In this document: in pieces, positions 17,186 to 26,914 of the stretch
Position numbering within the stretch: position 1 is the stretch's first letter
Layout of the letters: each line of letters opens with the position of its first letter
DNA from: Sutcliffiella deserti
GTDB lineage: Bacteria; Bacillota; Bacilli; Bacillales; Bacillaceae_I
Length of the DNA stretch: 64,000 nt
Direction: 5' to 3'
NCBI RefSeq assembly: GCF_020037475.1
Contig: NZ_JAIQDB010000001.1
Span: 434,001-498,000 of the forward strand
Translations under genes and position numbers: made by a program
The notes under the pieces: generated by a model
What the model was told of the DNA's origin: nothing
Databases searched by the model: none
Seen by the model: the letters and a program-made list of their open reading frames with translations, nothing else

Positions 17186-18244
17186 TTGTCAACGCTGTTC
17201 ACGAAAAAGTTCTTATTCATTCTTATTATAATCACATTAATTTGTATAATAGGATATTTTATATTACCTGTATCAATTCCGATTATTGTCGCATTAATCA
17301 CTGCTTTCATGCTTGAACCTTTGGTGAGACTATTCCAAGTACGAGCAAATTTCAAAAGAAGCTTATCTGTCTTCATTGTATTTCTGTTGTTTGTCACTTC
17401 AATAGGAATTGTAGGCTATTTTATTACAACAAAGGTAATAACCGAAGCAATTAATGTTATAGAAAATGCGCCTTCCTACATAAATGAAATAAACCGAGTA
17501 TGGCGCGATATACAATTAAACCTGACGAATGCATCTGAAGATCTACCACCTGAAGTAGTTGAGGAAATTAGTAATCAAATTGAGCAATTTCTTTATGACT
17601 TACGGATATTCTTAACGGACCTTTTTAATATACAAAATGTAAAAAACCTTTTTACTGATATTCCTAACTATTTAGTAAGTTTTATTGTTTATCTAATTGC
17701 GTTATTCTTATTCCTTATCGACATGCCGCGATTAAAGTTAGGAGTATACTCACACTTAAAGGAATCTACAGCAGATAAAGTTAAATTTATGACCTCTAGA
17801 TTATCCTATGTAGTATTTGGGTTTTTTAAAGCACAGTTTTTAGTTAGTATAGTCATTTTTGTTGTATCTTTCATTGGTTTACTAATAATAGCACCTGAAA
17901 AAGCATTAATTATGGCCTTTGTCATTTGGATTATTGACTTTATCCCAATTATCGGTTCCATCGTAATTCTAGGACCATGGGCAATATTTCACTTAATTAC
18001 CGGTGGGATAGGAATTGGAACGCAGCTTGCTGTTTTGGCAATTGTATTATTAATCATACGTCGGACTGTTGAACCGAAAGTGATGGGAACTCATATTGGT
18101 TTATCACCACTGGCAACTCTTATTGCAATGTACCTTGGACTTAAGCTGCTCGGTATACTAGGGTTTATAGTAGGTCCCCTCATTCTCATCGCATTTAATT
18201 CTGCCCGAGAAGCAGGTATTATAAAAACAAATTTCAAAATATAA
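17186..18244 (+). CDS. AI-2E family permease, YtvI-like sporulation membrane protein
   Basis: 352 residues with about seven or eight transmembrane segments. The C-terminal signature GLSPLATLIAMYLGLKLLGILGFIVGPLILI and WIIDFIPIIGSIVILGPWAI identify the AI-2E/PerM family; similarity to YtvI-type sporulation proteins is my judgement. The start is TTG 17186-17188 with AAAGGAG eight bases upstream. It stands alone between the Asp23-like gene and DUF420. The transported substrate, if any, is unknown. Confidence 0.82.
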   Translation: MSTLFTKKFLFILIIITLICIIGYFILPVSIPIIVALITAFMLEPLVRLFQVRANFKRSLSVFIVFLLFVTSIGIVGYFITTKVITEAINVIENAPSYINEINRVWRDIQLNLTNASEDLPPEVVEEISNQIEQFLYDLRIFLTDLFNIQNVKNLFTDIPNYLVSFIVYLIALFLFLIDMPRLKLGVYSHLKESTADKVKFMTSRLSYVVFGFFKAQFLVSIVIFVVSFIGLLIIAPEKALIMAFVIWIIDFIPIIGSIVILGPWAIFHLITGGIGIGTQLAVLAIVLLIIRRTVEPKVMGTHIGLSPLATLIAMYLGLKLLGILGFIVGPLILIAFNSAREAGIIKTNFKI

Positions 18245-18278
18245 AAGGTGTTTGGATGAAAATCCAAACACCTTTTAT
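18243..18278. terminator. Bidirectional terminator between the permease gene and DUF420 gene
   Basis: Perfect 15-bp stem AAAAGGTGTTTGGAT / ATCCAAACACCTTTT with a 4-base GAAA loop. The first strand overlaps the permease stop codon. Confidence 0.9.
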
Positions 18279-18312
18279 TCTTATCTAAGATAAATTTCAA
18301 CAAAAGATAACT

Positions 18313-18783
18313 TTAAAAACCTAATATCGCTCGGAACACTGATGTGGTCTCTCCACCTTGATAAATTATATAGAGTAATGAGTATACGGCTACTCCTGTA
18401 ATTGCGGTAGCAAACCAGATAACACTTGTAATAGGACCCAATTTGCGGTGCTTAGCAAGATTATTCTTATAACCTGTCCAAAGACTTATAATACCCATCA
18501 CTGCTCCAATTGTTGCTAGTGTAATATGAAAAATTAAAAAGAGAGTGTAATATATTTTAATACTATCAGGACCACCAAAACTGGTATTTCCTACAAAGAT
18601 AGTTCTAGAAGAATAGATAATGAAAAATATAATCGCAAAAATTGCTGCAACAAACATCGTTTTTTTATGAGCTTCGATTTTCCTTTTACTAATCAAATAC
18701 CAGCCAATTGCGACAAATATTGCACTTAGTACTATAAAGATAGTACTTATAGTTGGTAAGATAGGGACTGTGTAGCCTTCCAT
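18313..18783 (-). CDS. DUF420 membrane protein (YozB/CtaM-like)
   Basis: 156 residues with four predicted transmembrane helices, behind GAGGAG. ILPTISTIFIVLSAIFVAIGWYLI, KKTMFVAAIFAIIFFIIYSSR and IFHITLATIGAVMGI are typical of DUF420. The Staphylococcus aureus member CtaM is needed for the function of an aa3-type quinol oxidase. Its place right after ctaG and the oxidase operon supports a role in terminal oxidase maturation here. It has its own terminator region and follows ctaG by about 110 bp with a hairpin between. Confidence 0.85.
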   Translation of the reverse strand: MEGYTVPILPTISTIFIVLSAIFVAIGWYLISKRKIEAHKKTMFVAAIFAIIFFIIYSSRTIFVGNTSFGGPDSIKIYYTLFLIFHITLATIGAVMGIISLWTGYKNNLAKHRKLGPITSVIWFATAITGVAVYSLLYIIYQGGETTSVFRAILGF

Positions 18784-18850
18784 TGTTTTCTCCTCTCAAA
18801 CGTTCTTCGTTAAATGTTCTTTAGAAAGCTTGCAATAATAATCCTGCATA

Positions 18851-18884
18851 AGAAAACAGCAACCAAAATTTGTTGCTGTTTTCT
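18851..18884 (-). terminator. Terminator of ctaG
   Basis: Stem AGAAAACAGCAAC / GTTGCTGTTTTCT, loop CAAAATTT, directly after the ctaG stop. Confidence 0.75.
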
Positions 18885-18891
18885 CTTTAGA

Positions 18892-19806
18892 TTAATCTAC
18901 AAGTTTTGGATTCATTTCTTGTGCTTGTGCTAATTCAAGTTCATCATTCTCACGTTCTTTACGTGCCCACTGGAAGAATACATATGCTAGTATACTGCCA
19001 TACATAACCTCTTGAATGATTTTCATAATAATACCGCCTAGTTGTTGATCTTCAACAAGTGGAAGAGCATTAAACAATTCAGGACCGCCTAGATCCAGCC
19101 CAGCCAATGTACCAGCTGGCACACATAACTCTAACGCTGCTAGCCATGCGGTTAATTCTGAGTAAGTAGCATATAGGGGTTCTGTAGCAAAAATGATTAA
19201 AGCACATGCAGGTGTCAATAAAATACCATCAGCCATAATATATCCGATTTTCTTTATACCTGACAATCGCTGTTCCTCTGGCAGAGGGTTAACAAGTGGC
19301 CACCACATAATGAATGCTGCTAGAAACATTATGGTTGTATAAGCTGTATGAAGAGTCATGTCCACTTTCACAATATCAAATACTACTGGTATATGATATA
19401 GCGAAAAGATAGCATTAAATACTACCAGAGCGATAAGAGGTTTGGAGAAAAACCTGAAAACAGGCTTAATTATAGGCATATTTATTACTTTTCGTAAAAG
19501 CCATGCAGGCATGCCCATCAATAATAATGGTGGTAACACTAAGTATAGAATAGCCATTTGAGTCATATGGGCACTTAACATTAAATGACTCAGCAAGTCG
19601 ATAGGCGATCCTTTTACAAGATAGAAAAGAATCAAACTAACGATAAAAAAGGTCCGTTGCTTATTAGATATTTCTTCGGTATCAGAAAAATGCTTGCGGC
19701 CATTTCCTGTAATATAGAGATACAAAGAAATTATTATTATCGTTGTGATCAGCATAAAAGGACTCCATAATGCCTGAAATCCAAACATATCAAGGTTGCC
19801 TATCAT
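18892..19806 (-). CDS. ctaG: Cytochrome c oxidase assembly factor CtaG (Bacillus type)
   Basis: 304 residues with seven predicted transmembrane helices. LSAHMTQMAILYLVLPPLLLMGMPAWLLRKV and FNAIFSLYHIPVVFD with HTAYTTIMFLAAFIMWWPLVNPLPEEQRL are CtaG signatures with conserved histidines. It is required for formation of active caa3 oxidase, probably in copper delivery. The start is ATG 19804-19806 behind GAGGTG. It is separated from ctaF by 436 bp, whereas in B. subtilis it follows ctaF closely, so it may be a separate unit here. Confidence 0.94.
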   Translation of the reverse strand: MIGNLDMFGFQALWSPFMLITTIIIISLYLYITGNGRKHFSDTEEISNKQRTFFIVSLILFYLVKGSPIDLLSHLMLSAHMTQMAILYLVLPPLLLMGMPAWLLRKVINMPIIKPVFRFFSKPLIALVVFNAIFSLYHIPVVFDIVKVDMTLHTAYTTIMFLAAFIMWWPLVNPLPEEQRLSGIKKIGYIMADGILLTPACALIIFATEPLYATYSELTAWLAALELCVPAGTLAGLDLGGPELFNALPLVEDQQLGGIIMKIIQEVMYGSILAYVFFQWARKERENDELELAQAQEMNPKLVD

Positions 19807-20211
19807 TTATTCACCTCATTTTTAGTAATGCTTGATTGAATCAACTAATGTACATACAAATATTATACTACAGCAAAAGATCCCCTTCAATGTGAGATGG
19901 GATGATGTAAAGGTGAAGGTAGCTAATTGTCGTAATTTAGACAAATGGTGTTGATAAGGGCCGGTATCTTTACAGTCCTATAAACAACTACAAAAAAAAG
20001 TACACGGCGCTCGCTTAGAGACGTACTAACTACTGAGCAGTACGAAATCGAAAGAAAGAAAACACGAAGAGTGCTAGTGATTCATTAATCTCAAGCTTAC
20101 TAAGAAGGTAAAGGAAAAGTGGGTTAGTCTTTGGCTCCTGTAGCTCCGACGCTGCTATCTTAGTGGATATTTCCACGACTGAAACATACTATACCTTCCA
20201 AAACGAATGAA
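19807..20211. other. Unusually long ctaF-ctaG spacer
   Basis: About 400 bp without a supported gene. It follows the ctaF terminator, so ctaG needs its own promoter here. A GGCTCCTGTAGCTCCGACGC near 20130 weakly recalls family A; nothing else is recognised. Confidence 0.4.
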
Positions 20212-20240
20212 AAGCGGCAGCCAATAGGCTGCCGCTTACA
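20212..20240 (-). terminator. Terminator of the ctaCDEF operon
   Basis: Perfect stem AAGCGGCAGCC / GGCTGCCGCTT with AATA loop, followed on minus by TTTCATTCG. It lies just after the ctaF stop. Confidence 0.8.
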
Positions 20241-20242
20241 TA

Positions 20243-20572
20243 TTACCACCAAATAATTGTCGTAAAAGCTAGAACTGTTATTAACCCAACCGCTAGTCCA
20301 GAGAATAAGAATAGAGATGCGGCTTCATGCCCTTTATGATTCATGTGCATGAAATAATAAAGTTGGAAAACACATTGTACCACCGCTAATAAAATGATAA
20401 ATGGTACGATAAACAATTTGGACATGTCCGCTCCAACCGCTAAAAAGGCTAAAAGCGTAAGGAAGATCATCATTACAAATGATACAACCTGATATTTCAT
20501 CTCTTCCTTGTTCTTTTTACGACGATATGCTAAATCTACTTTTGGATTTCCAGTATTAGTTTGATTTGCCAT
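20243..20572 (-). CDS. ctaF: Cytochrome c oxidase (caa3) subunit IVB
   Basis: 109 residues with three transmembrane helices: YQVVSFVMMIFLTLLAFLAV, LFIVPFIILLAVVQCVFQLYYFMHM and ASLFLFSGLAVGLITVLAF. The FQLYYFMHM motif is typical of the COX4 prokaryotic family. It is a small structural subunit of the oxidase. The start lies seven bases past the ctaE stop with only a weak ribosome site, which suggests coupling to ctaE translation. Confidence 0.94.
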   Translation of the reverse strand: MANQTNTGNPKVDLAYRRKKNKEEMKYQVVSFVMMIFLTLLAFLAVGADMSKLFIVPFIILLAVVQCVFQLYYFMHMNHKGHEAASLFLFSGLAVGLITVLAFTTIIWW

Positions 20573-20578
20573 CAGTCA

Positions 20579-21199
20579 TCACACCAATCCCATTAAGTAT
20601 ACTACTGTAAAGATGAATAACCATACAACGTCGATAAAGTGCCAGTAAAGTGAAGCTACATAGAACTTAGGAGCGTTGTGCAAGTCCAATCCACGTTTCA
20701 TGTTACGGATTAAGAGAGTACCGATCCATAATAGACCAAAGATTACGTGGGCACCGTGAGTACCTACTAAAGTATAAAATGCGGAACCAAATGCACTGCT
20801 AGTAAATGTGTGTCCATAATGAGTAATATAATGGTAGAACTCGTAAATTTCTAGGATTAGGAACGATAATCCAAGTAACCAAGTGATCCCCATCCACAGT
20901 TGCATTTTCTTGTAGTTAAAGTTTTTCATGTGATACATCGCATACACACTTGTTAAAGAACTTGTCAAAAGAATCATTGTTGCCGCAAATACAAGCGGCA
21001 AATCGAAAATTTCCTGTGAAGGAGATGTTCCTGCTGTAGAATCTTTTAAAGCAAGGTAAGTTGCAAATAGAGAAGCAAATAGGACAGTTTCTCCTCCAAG
21101 GAAGAGCCAAAATCCTAAAAATTTATTTTTCCCTTCAAGGGTCGCCCTTTCAGGCGATGCAGGAAAAGTTTCTGCAGTTAATTTCTCTTCACTATGCAT
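20579..21199 (-). CDS. ctaE: Cytochrome c oxidase (caa3) subunit III
   Basis: 206 residues, five transmembrane helices, the short Bacillus form. KNKFLGFWLFLGGETVLFASLF, GTHGAHVIFGLLWIGTLL and SLYWHFIDVVWLFIFTVVYLMG are characteristic subunit III segments. Its ATG overlaps the ctaD stop by one base (TAATG), giving translational coupling. It stabilises the catalytic core and supports proton uptake. Confidence 0.97.
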   Translation of the reverse strand: MHSEEKLTAETFPASPERATLEGKNKFLGFWLFLGGETVLFASLFATYLALKDSTAGTSPSQEIFDLPLVFAATMILLTSSLTSVYAMYHMKNFNYKKMQLWMGITWLLGLSFLILEIYEFYHYITHYGHTFTSSAFGSAFYTLVGTHGAHVIFGLLWIGTLLIRNMKRGLDLHNAPKFYVASLYWHFIDVVWLFIFTVVYLMGLV

Positions 21200-23070
21200 T
21201 ATAACTTCGCCCCCTTGTCGTCATCTTCAGCTAAAAGGTCTTCTTTATGAATATGGTATCCATGATCATCAAGAACTGAACGGAAGAACATTGCGCCAAA
21301 TGTAATCAATAAACCGATAATCATTACAGGCAATCCCCAAACATAATCTGTTCTGTACATAACTCCAAATGCTGATACAAATAATCCGGCTGAAATGATG
21401 AATGGAAGGATGGAACCATTAGGCATATGGATGTCTCCGAGTGGTTCTGCAGGAGTCATTCCCTTCTTGCCTTCCATCTTCTCAATCCATAAAGGATCTA
21501 GTCCGCGAACAAGTGGAGTTTGTTTAAAGTTGTATTCTGGTGGTGGTGATGGAATGGACCATTCTAAAGTACGGCCGTAACCCCATGCATCCCCAGCTAC
21601 AGTTTGCTTGCTCATATGCGTTTTAACGATATTGATTAAAAGAATAATTGTAGCAATAGCCATTAAAAAGGCACCAATAGTACTGATTAAGTTAGATAAA
21701 TCCCAACCTTGTTCTGCTTGGAATGTAAATACCCGACGAGGCATCCCCATTAAACCTAAGAAATGCTGGATAAAGAATGTTAAATGGAATCCAAAGAAGA
21801 ATAACCAGAAAGTATATTTCCCCAAAGTCTCATCTAACATTTTACCAAATATTTTTGGATACCAGTAATGTAAACCTGAAAATAGACCAAATACTACTCC
21901 ACCAACAATTACGTAGTGGAAATGGGCTACTACAAAGTAAGAATCGTGATACTGATAGTCAGCTGCTGCAGATGCAAGCATTACTCCAGTTACTCCTCCA
22001 AGAGTAAAGGAAGGAATGAAAGCAATCGCCCATAGCATTGCAACCGTGATTTTCAGTTGACCGCCCCACATTGTGAAAAGCCAGTTAAAGATTTTAATAC
22101 CGGTTGGTACGGCAATAGCCATTGTTGCTACAGCAAAAATCGCATTCGCAATTGGGCCAAGACCTGTTGTAAACATGTGGTGAGCCCATACCATGAATCC
22201 TAAGAACCCGATTAAAACTGTTGCAAATACCATGGAGGAATAACCAAACAGTCGTTTCTTAGAAAAAGTAGAGAATACATCAGAGAAAATACCGAATGCT
22301 GGTAAAATCAAGATATATACCTCTGGGTGACCAAATATCCAGAATAAATGTTCCCAGATTACTGTATTACCGCCAAGTGCTGGATCAAAAAATGCGGAAC
22401 CGAACATACGGTCGAACATCATTAAAGCTAATCCAACTGTTAATGGAGGAAAGGCAAAAAGAATAAGTGCCGAAGCTACAAACGTAGACCAAGTAAATAA
22501 AGGCATACGCATATAAGTCATACCAGGGGCACGCATATTAATAATGGTAACAAGGAAGTTGATACCACCGATTAATGTACCGATACCTGATATTTGTAAA
22601 CCTAGAACATAAAAGTCAATTCCATGACCAGGCGATGCCAATGATAAGGAGGCATATGAAGTCCAACCTGCATCAGGTGCTCCACCTAAAAACCAGCTTA
22701 AGTTTAAGAATACTCCCCCAAAGAAGAATAACCAAAAACCTAGTGCATTAATAAAAGGAAAAGCAACGTCACGCGCACCAATTTGCAAAGGAACAGCAGC
22801 GTTCATAAATGCAAATAATAGTGGCATTGCTGCAAGGAATATCATGGTTGTCCCATGCATTGTAAGGATTTCATTATAAAAACCCGCTGAAATAAGTTCA
22901 TTATTAGGAATCGCTAATTGGATACGAATAATCATCGCTTCCAAACCACCGACGATAAAGAAGAATCCACCGGCCATTAAGTAAAGGATGGCGATTTTCT
23001 TATGGTCAACTGTTGTTAGGTAATCCCATACAGTCGCGCCAAATCCTTTTTTTTGTGCTAACGTACTCAC
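21199..23070 (-). CDS. ctaD: Cytochrome c oxidase (caa3) subunit I
   Basis: 623 residues with 12 or more transmembrane helices, carrying the low-spin haem and the binuclear haem a3-CuB centre. The HPEVYILILPAFG motif gives the CuB histidine and the cross-linked tyrosine; HHMF supplies the next two copper histidines, and HFHYVIVGG the haem histidines. Reduces oxygen to water while pumping protons. The C-terminal extension is hydrophilic after two extra helices, as in B. subtilis. It starts ATG behind GGGAGG, 25 bases after ctaC. Confidence 0.97.
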   Translation of the reverse strand: MSTLAQKKGFGATVWDYLTTVDHKKIAILYLMAGGFFFIVGGLEAMIIRIQLAIPNNELISAGFYNEILTMHGTTMIFLAAMPLLFAFMNAAVPLQIGARDVAFPFINALGFWLFFFGGVFLNLSWFLGGAPDAGWTSYASLSLASPGHGIDFYVLGLQISGIGTLIGGINFLVTIINMRAPGMTYMRMPLFTWSTFVASALILFAFPPLTVGLALMMFDRMFGSAFFDPALGGNTVIWEHLFWIFGHPEVYILILPAFGIFSDVFSTFSKKRLFGYSSMVFATVLIGFLGFMVWAHHMFTTGLGPIANAIFAVATMAIAVPTGIKIFNWLFTMWGGQLKITVAMLWAIAFIPSFTLGGVTGVMLASAAADYQYHDSYFVVAHFHYVIVGGVVFGLFSGLHYWYPKIFGKMLDETLGKYTFWLFFFGFHLTFFIQHFLGLMGMPRRVFTFQAEQGWDLSNLISTIGAFLMAIATIILLINIVKTHMSKQTVAGDAWGYGRTLEWSIPSPPPEYNFKQTPLVRGLDPLWIEKMEGKKGMTPAEPLGDIHMPNGSILPFIISAGLFVSAFGVMYRTDYVWGLPVMIIGLLITFGAMFFRSVLDDHGYHIHKEDLLAEDDDKGAKL

Positions 23071-23095
23071 AATGTAACCTCCCTTTCAAAAAAAT

Positions 23096-24142
23096 CTAGT
23101 CTACTTTTAATTCAAGTAAGTATTCTACAAGCGCATCAATTTCTGTTTCATCTAATTTGCCGTAGTTATTAGTCATTTTATTCCCTGGTTTTATTTTTTC
23201 AGGATCTTCTAACCAGGATTTAATATTGTCAGCTGTGTTCGGTTTGATACCTGCAACCATTTCTCTGTCACCATAGTTAGCCAAGTTAGGACCTACAGTT
23301 GACTGATCTCCTGAAATTGCGTGACATTGTAAACAGCTTTGAGCAAAGATTTCTTCCCCATCTTGTGCTAAGGCAGATTCAGCGGAATGTTCCACATTTT
23401 GCATGCTCTCAATCCATTGATCAAACTCTTCACGAGGTAATGTTTTCACTTTAAAATCCATCAAGGCATGTGAAGGACCACATAGCTCTGCGCATTTTCC
23501 ATAGAAAAGGTTTTCTGCTTGACCAACACGACTTGAGTCAAACTCTAACCAGAAACGGTTCACGTTATCCGTGTTCGTATCCAATTTCCCTCCAGCAGAT
23601 GGAATCCAGAATGAGTGCTTAACGTCACTAGCCTGAAGGTTAAAGTATATCTTCTCATCTGTAGGTACATATAAATCTTGACTTGTTACTACTCCATGTC
23701 CTGGATATTCGAATTCCCACCAGTACAAATGTGCAGTAACGTCAACAACAAGAGCATCTGACTCTTGATTATCCATTTCCTTTACATCTGCTAAATGGAA
23801 AGTGTAAGACACAGTTGGAACTGCTAAGATAAGTAATAATAAAATCGGGATAACAGTCCATGTAATTTCTAATTTGTGGCTTCCTTCAACTTGCTTAGGA
23901 ATGCGCTCTTCTTCTCCATCACGTTGACGGAACTTCACAACAACGTAAACGAAAATAATGGTAACAACCACTACTACAAGAATCATAATTGCTGAACTTA
24001 ACAAGATTAGTGATTTTTGCATATCTGCTACCTCACCAACCGGTTGAAGTACAGATAGGTATGGTTTTCCACAGCCTGCTAGGAATAGCGTCATTACACT
24101 AAACAGCGATAAAATTCGCCAATTTGGTAGCCATTTCTTCAT
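23096..24142 (-). CDS. ctaC: Cytochrome c oxidase (caa3) subunit II with cytochrome c domain
   Basis: 348 residues. The signal peptide ends in the lipobox FLAGCGK, so the mature protein is a lipoprotein; two transmembrane helices follow (about residues 42-68 and 92-112). The CuA site is formed by KHSFWIPSAGG and CAELCGPSHALMDF. The C-terminal extension carries a haem c site CLQCH and a distal methionine around NKMTNNYGKL. This fusion defines a caa3 oxidase that takes electrons from cytochrome c. First gene of the ctaCDEF operon. Confidence 0.97.
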   Translation of the reverse strand: MKKWLPNWRILSLFSVMTLFLAGCGKPYLSVLQPVGEVADMQKSLILLSSAIMILVVVVVTIIFVYVVVKFRQRDGEEERIPKQVEGSHKLEITWTVIPILLLLILAVPTVSYTFHLADVKEMDNQESDALVVDVTAHLYWWEFEYPGHGVVTSQDLYVPTDEKIYFNLQASDVKHSFWIPSAGGKLDTNTDNVNRFWLEFDSSRVGQAENLFYGKCAELCGPSHALMDFKVKTLPREEFDQWIESMQNVEHSAESALAQDGEEIFAQSCLQCHAISGDQSTVGPNLANYGDREMVAGIKPNTADNIKSWLEDPEKIKPGNKMTNNYGKLDETEIDALVEYLLELKVD

Positions 24143-24348
24143 AGCTTAATCAAACCCCTCTTTCATATTTAGTAAGTAAAGTAGAATGTATTGATAAATT
24201 CCTTCAAACCGAAAAGAAAGAATCTAATCATAACCTAAAATGCATTAGCGGCTTGCAAACTTCGAATTACAAATGTCGTTACAAGCAAGCTGCAATATCT
24301 AGGTTGAAGTGTCACCACTTCAATTCAACAAAGGAAATAATACAAAAA

Positions 24349-24446
24349 CCTATGTCCGCCTTGATATGCATAAGGCATTTTCCGACAGAGGTTTTATCCA
24401 AACATCTGTCGGAAAATGACTTATGCGCACAAGGAGCGGACAAAGG
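24349..24446. repeat. 98-base near-perfect inverted repeat between ctaB and ctaC
   Basis: The arms are about 40 bases: CCTATGTCCGCCTTG, TGCATAAG and CATTTTCCGACAGA on the left pair with TCTGTCGGAAAATG, CTTATGCGCA and CAAGGAGCGGACAAAGG on the right, around a loop of about 15 bases. There is no T-run at either side, so it is not an ordinary terminator. It lies between the stop of ctaB and the start of ctaC. Similar long palindromes are, I believe, dispersed in other Bacillus-type genomes; here only one copy is seen. Confidence 0.85.
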
Positions 24447-24571
24447 CAAAATATAATATTCTTTGCAGTAATTGATGTTCACCTACCATATGTTACTATA
24501 CCACAGGTTGCCTTCTTTCACCCTTGAACCTTATGATTCAAACCCTAAATTGTTTTTAGTTTATCTCTGCT

Positions 24572-25495
24572 TTAAAAAATAGTAACTACAATCATAGAGA
24601 CAAAGAGTATCGTCAGATAATTCAGGGAGTATACAAACATTAAAGTTGCCCATCTCATATGGTCCTTCATCTTAAATCCTGCAATACTTAAAGCCAGCCA
24701 CCCTAAATTTAAAATTGTGGCAATTATTACTAAGATTAACCCTAAATCATATAAGTAAAATGGTAAAGGCAATAAGCATACTACCCAGACAAGCATCTGT
24801 CTTCTAGTGATATTAAAACCATGAACTACAGGTAGCATTGGAATACCTGCGTTACGGTATTCTTCACAGCGACGGATCGCAATAGCTAGGAAATGTGGAA
24901 TTTGCCAGATAAACATAATGAAGAACAAGATCCATGCTATCAAGGAAAGACTAGGATCTACAGCTGCCCAACCAATTAAAGGTGGCACTGCCCCAGAAAT
25001 ACTTCCTACCACTGTATTAAGAGTATTTTTTCTCTTAGACCACAAGGAATAAAGGACTACATAAGTGAAAGCGCCAATCAAACCTATTACTGCAGCTGTA
25101 ATGGTTGTTAGAGCCAAGAGTATAGTTCCTACTACTGTCAATCCAATGCCTAGATACAATGCCCCTTTGGGATTCATTCTACCAGTTACAGTAGGACGAT
25201 TTTTTGTTCGTGTCATTAGATGATCGATATCTCGATCGATATAATTGTTCAGGCTGCAGGATCCTGCTATAACAAGTGAGGAACCAATAATGGTAAGAAG
25301 AACAATATCTATATTTGCTATAAACCCACTTTGGGTAAAGTATAGAGCTAACCATAAACCAGTAAAAGTTGTAATAAAATTGGAATTCACTATTCCTATT
25401 TTTATAAGAGCCAAGAAGTCTTTCCAAGCAGAATTTACTTCTAGATCTTTTGGTAAGGAAGCAGAGGCTTGATCCAACGTCCTCAGATTTGCCAT
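24572..25495 (-). CDS. ctaB: Protohaem IX farnesyltransferase (haem O synthase)
   Basis: 307 residues with about nine transmembrane helices, UbiA prenyltransferase family. The first aspartate-rich motif [20 protein letters not shown] (about residues 82-101) and the second, [18 protein letters not shown], are complete. It transfers a farnesyl group to haem B, giving haem O for CtaA. The start is ATG behind AAGGAGG. Divergent from ctaA as in B. subtilis. It lies about 430 bp upstream of ctaC, separated by a long inverted repeat. Confidence 0.97.
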   Translation of the reverse strand: MANLRTLDQASASLPKDLEVNSAWKDFLALIKIGIVNSNFITTFTGLWLALYFTQSGFIANIDIVLLTIIGSSLVIAGSCSLNNYIDRDIDHLMTRTKNRPTVTGRMNPKGALYLGIGLTVVGTILLALTTITAAVIGLIGAFTYVVLYSLWSKRKNTLNTVVGSISGAVPPLIGWAAVDPSLSLIAWILFFIMFIWQIPHFLAIAIRRCEEYRNAGIPMLPVVHGFNITRRQMLVWVVCLLPLPFYLYDLGLILVIIATILNLGWLALSIAGFKMKDHMRWATLMFVYSLNYLTILFVSMIVVTIF

Positions 25496-25993
25496 TTATA
25501 TTCCTCCTTTGAACCTTGGAGCAGATTTAAAAACACTATTTTAAACATGTTAGCAACGGCTATGAATCCGTTTCCACTAAGGTACACTTTCATTTTTTTT
25601 ATTAGAAAACATTAAGATGTTTGCTAACATTCTCTCTGTATATTAAATCATATTTACCTAAAACATTGTGAATTTATTTGAAGAAAATATGAATAATTTG
25701 TGTCACCTAAGTAGAATGTTACCACCAGTTGCAAATTCGTTATATAATGAAACATGTTACTGCTTGCTATTACAAAAAGCAGGAACCATAAGGTATCCTT
25801 TATATATTTCTAGCAAACTCCACTACAATATTCAACCTTTTCTACTATAGTTTTTTAACCCTTGGTAAATTTCGAAGGATATTGTCAATATACCAGAGAT
25901 TGTGTAGTATTGTGAGGACGTTTACTATTTTACCATTTCTACTACTACTTTTATATAAGGGAGTAATAAATTCTTTTTAAGAAGGTGAATCAA
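25496..25993. other. ctaA-ctaB divergent regulatory region
   Basis: Almost 500 bp without a supported gene; a 60-residue open frame at 25668-25850 lacks a ribosome site. In B. subtilis this region carries ResD-regulated promoters for ctaA and ctaB; I cannot identify the sites by eye. No repeat was recognised. Confidence 0.45.
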
Positions 25994-26911
25994 TTGTATA
26001 AATTATTAAAGTGGTTCGCCGTTTGTACTTCTATTGTTATGCTTTTTGTATTAATCGGAGGTGCACTGGTAACAAAAACAGACTCAGGTATGGGTTGTGG
26101 AAGATCCTGGCCATTATGTCATGGAGAATTAATTCCTAGCACGATAGATTTCGCACTTATAGTAGAGTTAAGCCACCGCATTGTATCAGGAATAGCAGCT
26201 ATAATGGTTCTTGTTTTAGCTGTTTGGTCTTGGAGAGTGATTGGACATAAAAGAGAGACGAAATTTTTAGCTATTCTTGCTTTTGTTGTACTACTTTTAC
26301 AAGCTCTAATTGGGGCGGCAGCTGTAATTTGGTCACAATCCTCCGCCGTTTTGGCTCTTCACTTTGGAATATCTCTTGTGTCGTTCGCATCTGTGTTTTT
26401 GCTTACTCTTTTAATATTTGAAGCAGACAAGCGATTTGATGCCGAATCCCTAATAATAGACCGTAGAATGTCTTTTCATATTATCGGGATTATTACCTAC
26501 TGTTATCTTGTAGTATATAGTGGCGCACTTGTTCGACATGTTGGTGCAAGCTTAGCATGCCCTAGTTGGCCAGCATGTACACGAAACGGTCTTGGAATAC
26601 CAACACAAATGCATGAATGGATACAAATGGGCCACCGTGCTGCTGCAGGATTAATTGTAGTATGGATTATTTATGTAGCGATTCTGGCTTTCAAAAAGTA
26701 CAAGCACCAACCTGTCATCTATAAGGGATGGCTCATAAGCGCAAGTCTTGTATTACTTCAAGCGACAACTGGCGCTCTAGTTGTAGTTACAAAATTGAAT
26801 ATTTTCATATCATTATTACATGCTCTAATTATTTCCTGTTTATTTGGAGTACTTAGCTATCTATTAATGCTTGTATCGAGAAATAAAATTAATAAACATA
26901 AAATCAAATAA
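25994..26911 (+). CDS. ctaA: Haem A synthase
   Basis: 305 residues with eight transmembrane helices. Start taken as TTG 25994-25996, seven bases after AAGGTG; the GTG at 25985 lies in that ribosome site. The two cysteine pairs of Bacillus CtaA are present (CGRSWPLC and CPSWPAC), as are the four haem histidines in SHRIVSG, LHFGIS, GHRAAAG and LHALI. It oxidises the C8 methyl of haem O to a formyl group. The stop codon TAA (26909-26911) lies within the 8-bp target duplication of a family B element that follows immediately. Confidence 0.96.
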   Translation: MYKLLKWFAVCTSIVMLFVLIGGALVTKTDSGMGCGRSWPLCHGELIPSTIDFALIVELSHRIVSGIAAIMVLVLAVWSWRVIGHKRETKFLAILAFVVLLLQALIGAAAVIWSQSSAVLALHFGISLVSFASVFLLTLLIFEADKRFDAESLIIDRRMSFHIIGIITYCYLVVYSGALVRHVGASLACPSWPACTRNGLGIPTQMHEWIQMGHRAAAGLIVVWIIYVAILAFKKYKHQPVIYKGWLISASLVLLQATTGALVVVTKLNIFISLLHALIISCLFGVLSYLLMLVSRNKINKHKIK

Positions 26912-26914
26912 AAA

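Noticed and set aside
20100-20211. A further family A copy after ctaF
   Set aside because: Only a short GGCTCCTGTAGCTCC resembles the family; too little to support.
24253-24456. 67-codon plus-strand frame between ctaB and ctaC
   Set aside because: Its second half is the long inverted repeat and it has no ribosome site.
25668-25850. 60-codon frame between ctaB and ctaA
   Set aside because: No Shine-Dalgarno sequence, atypical composition, and it lies in a promoter region.
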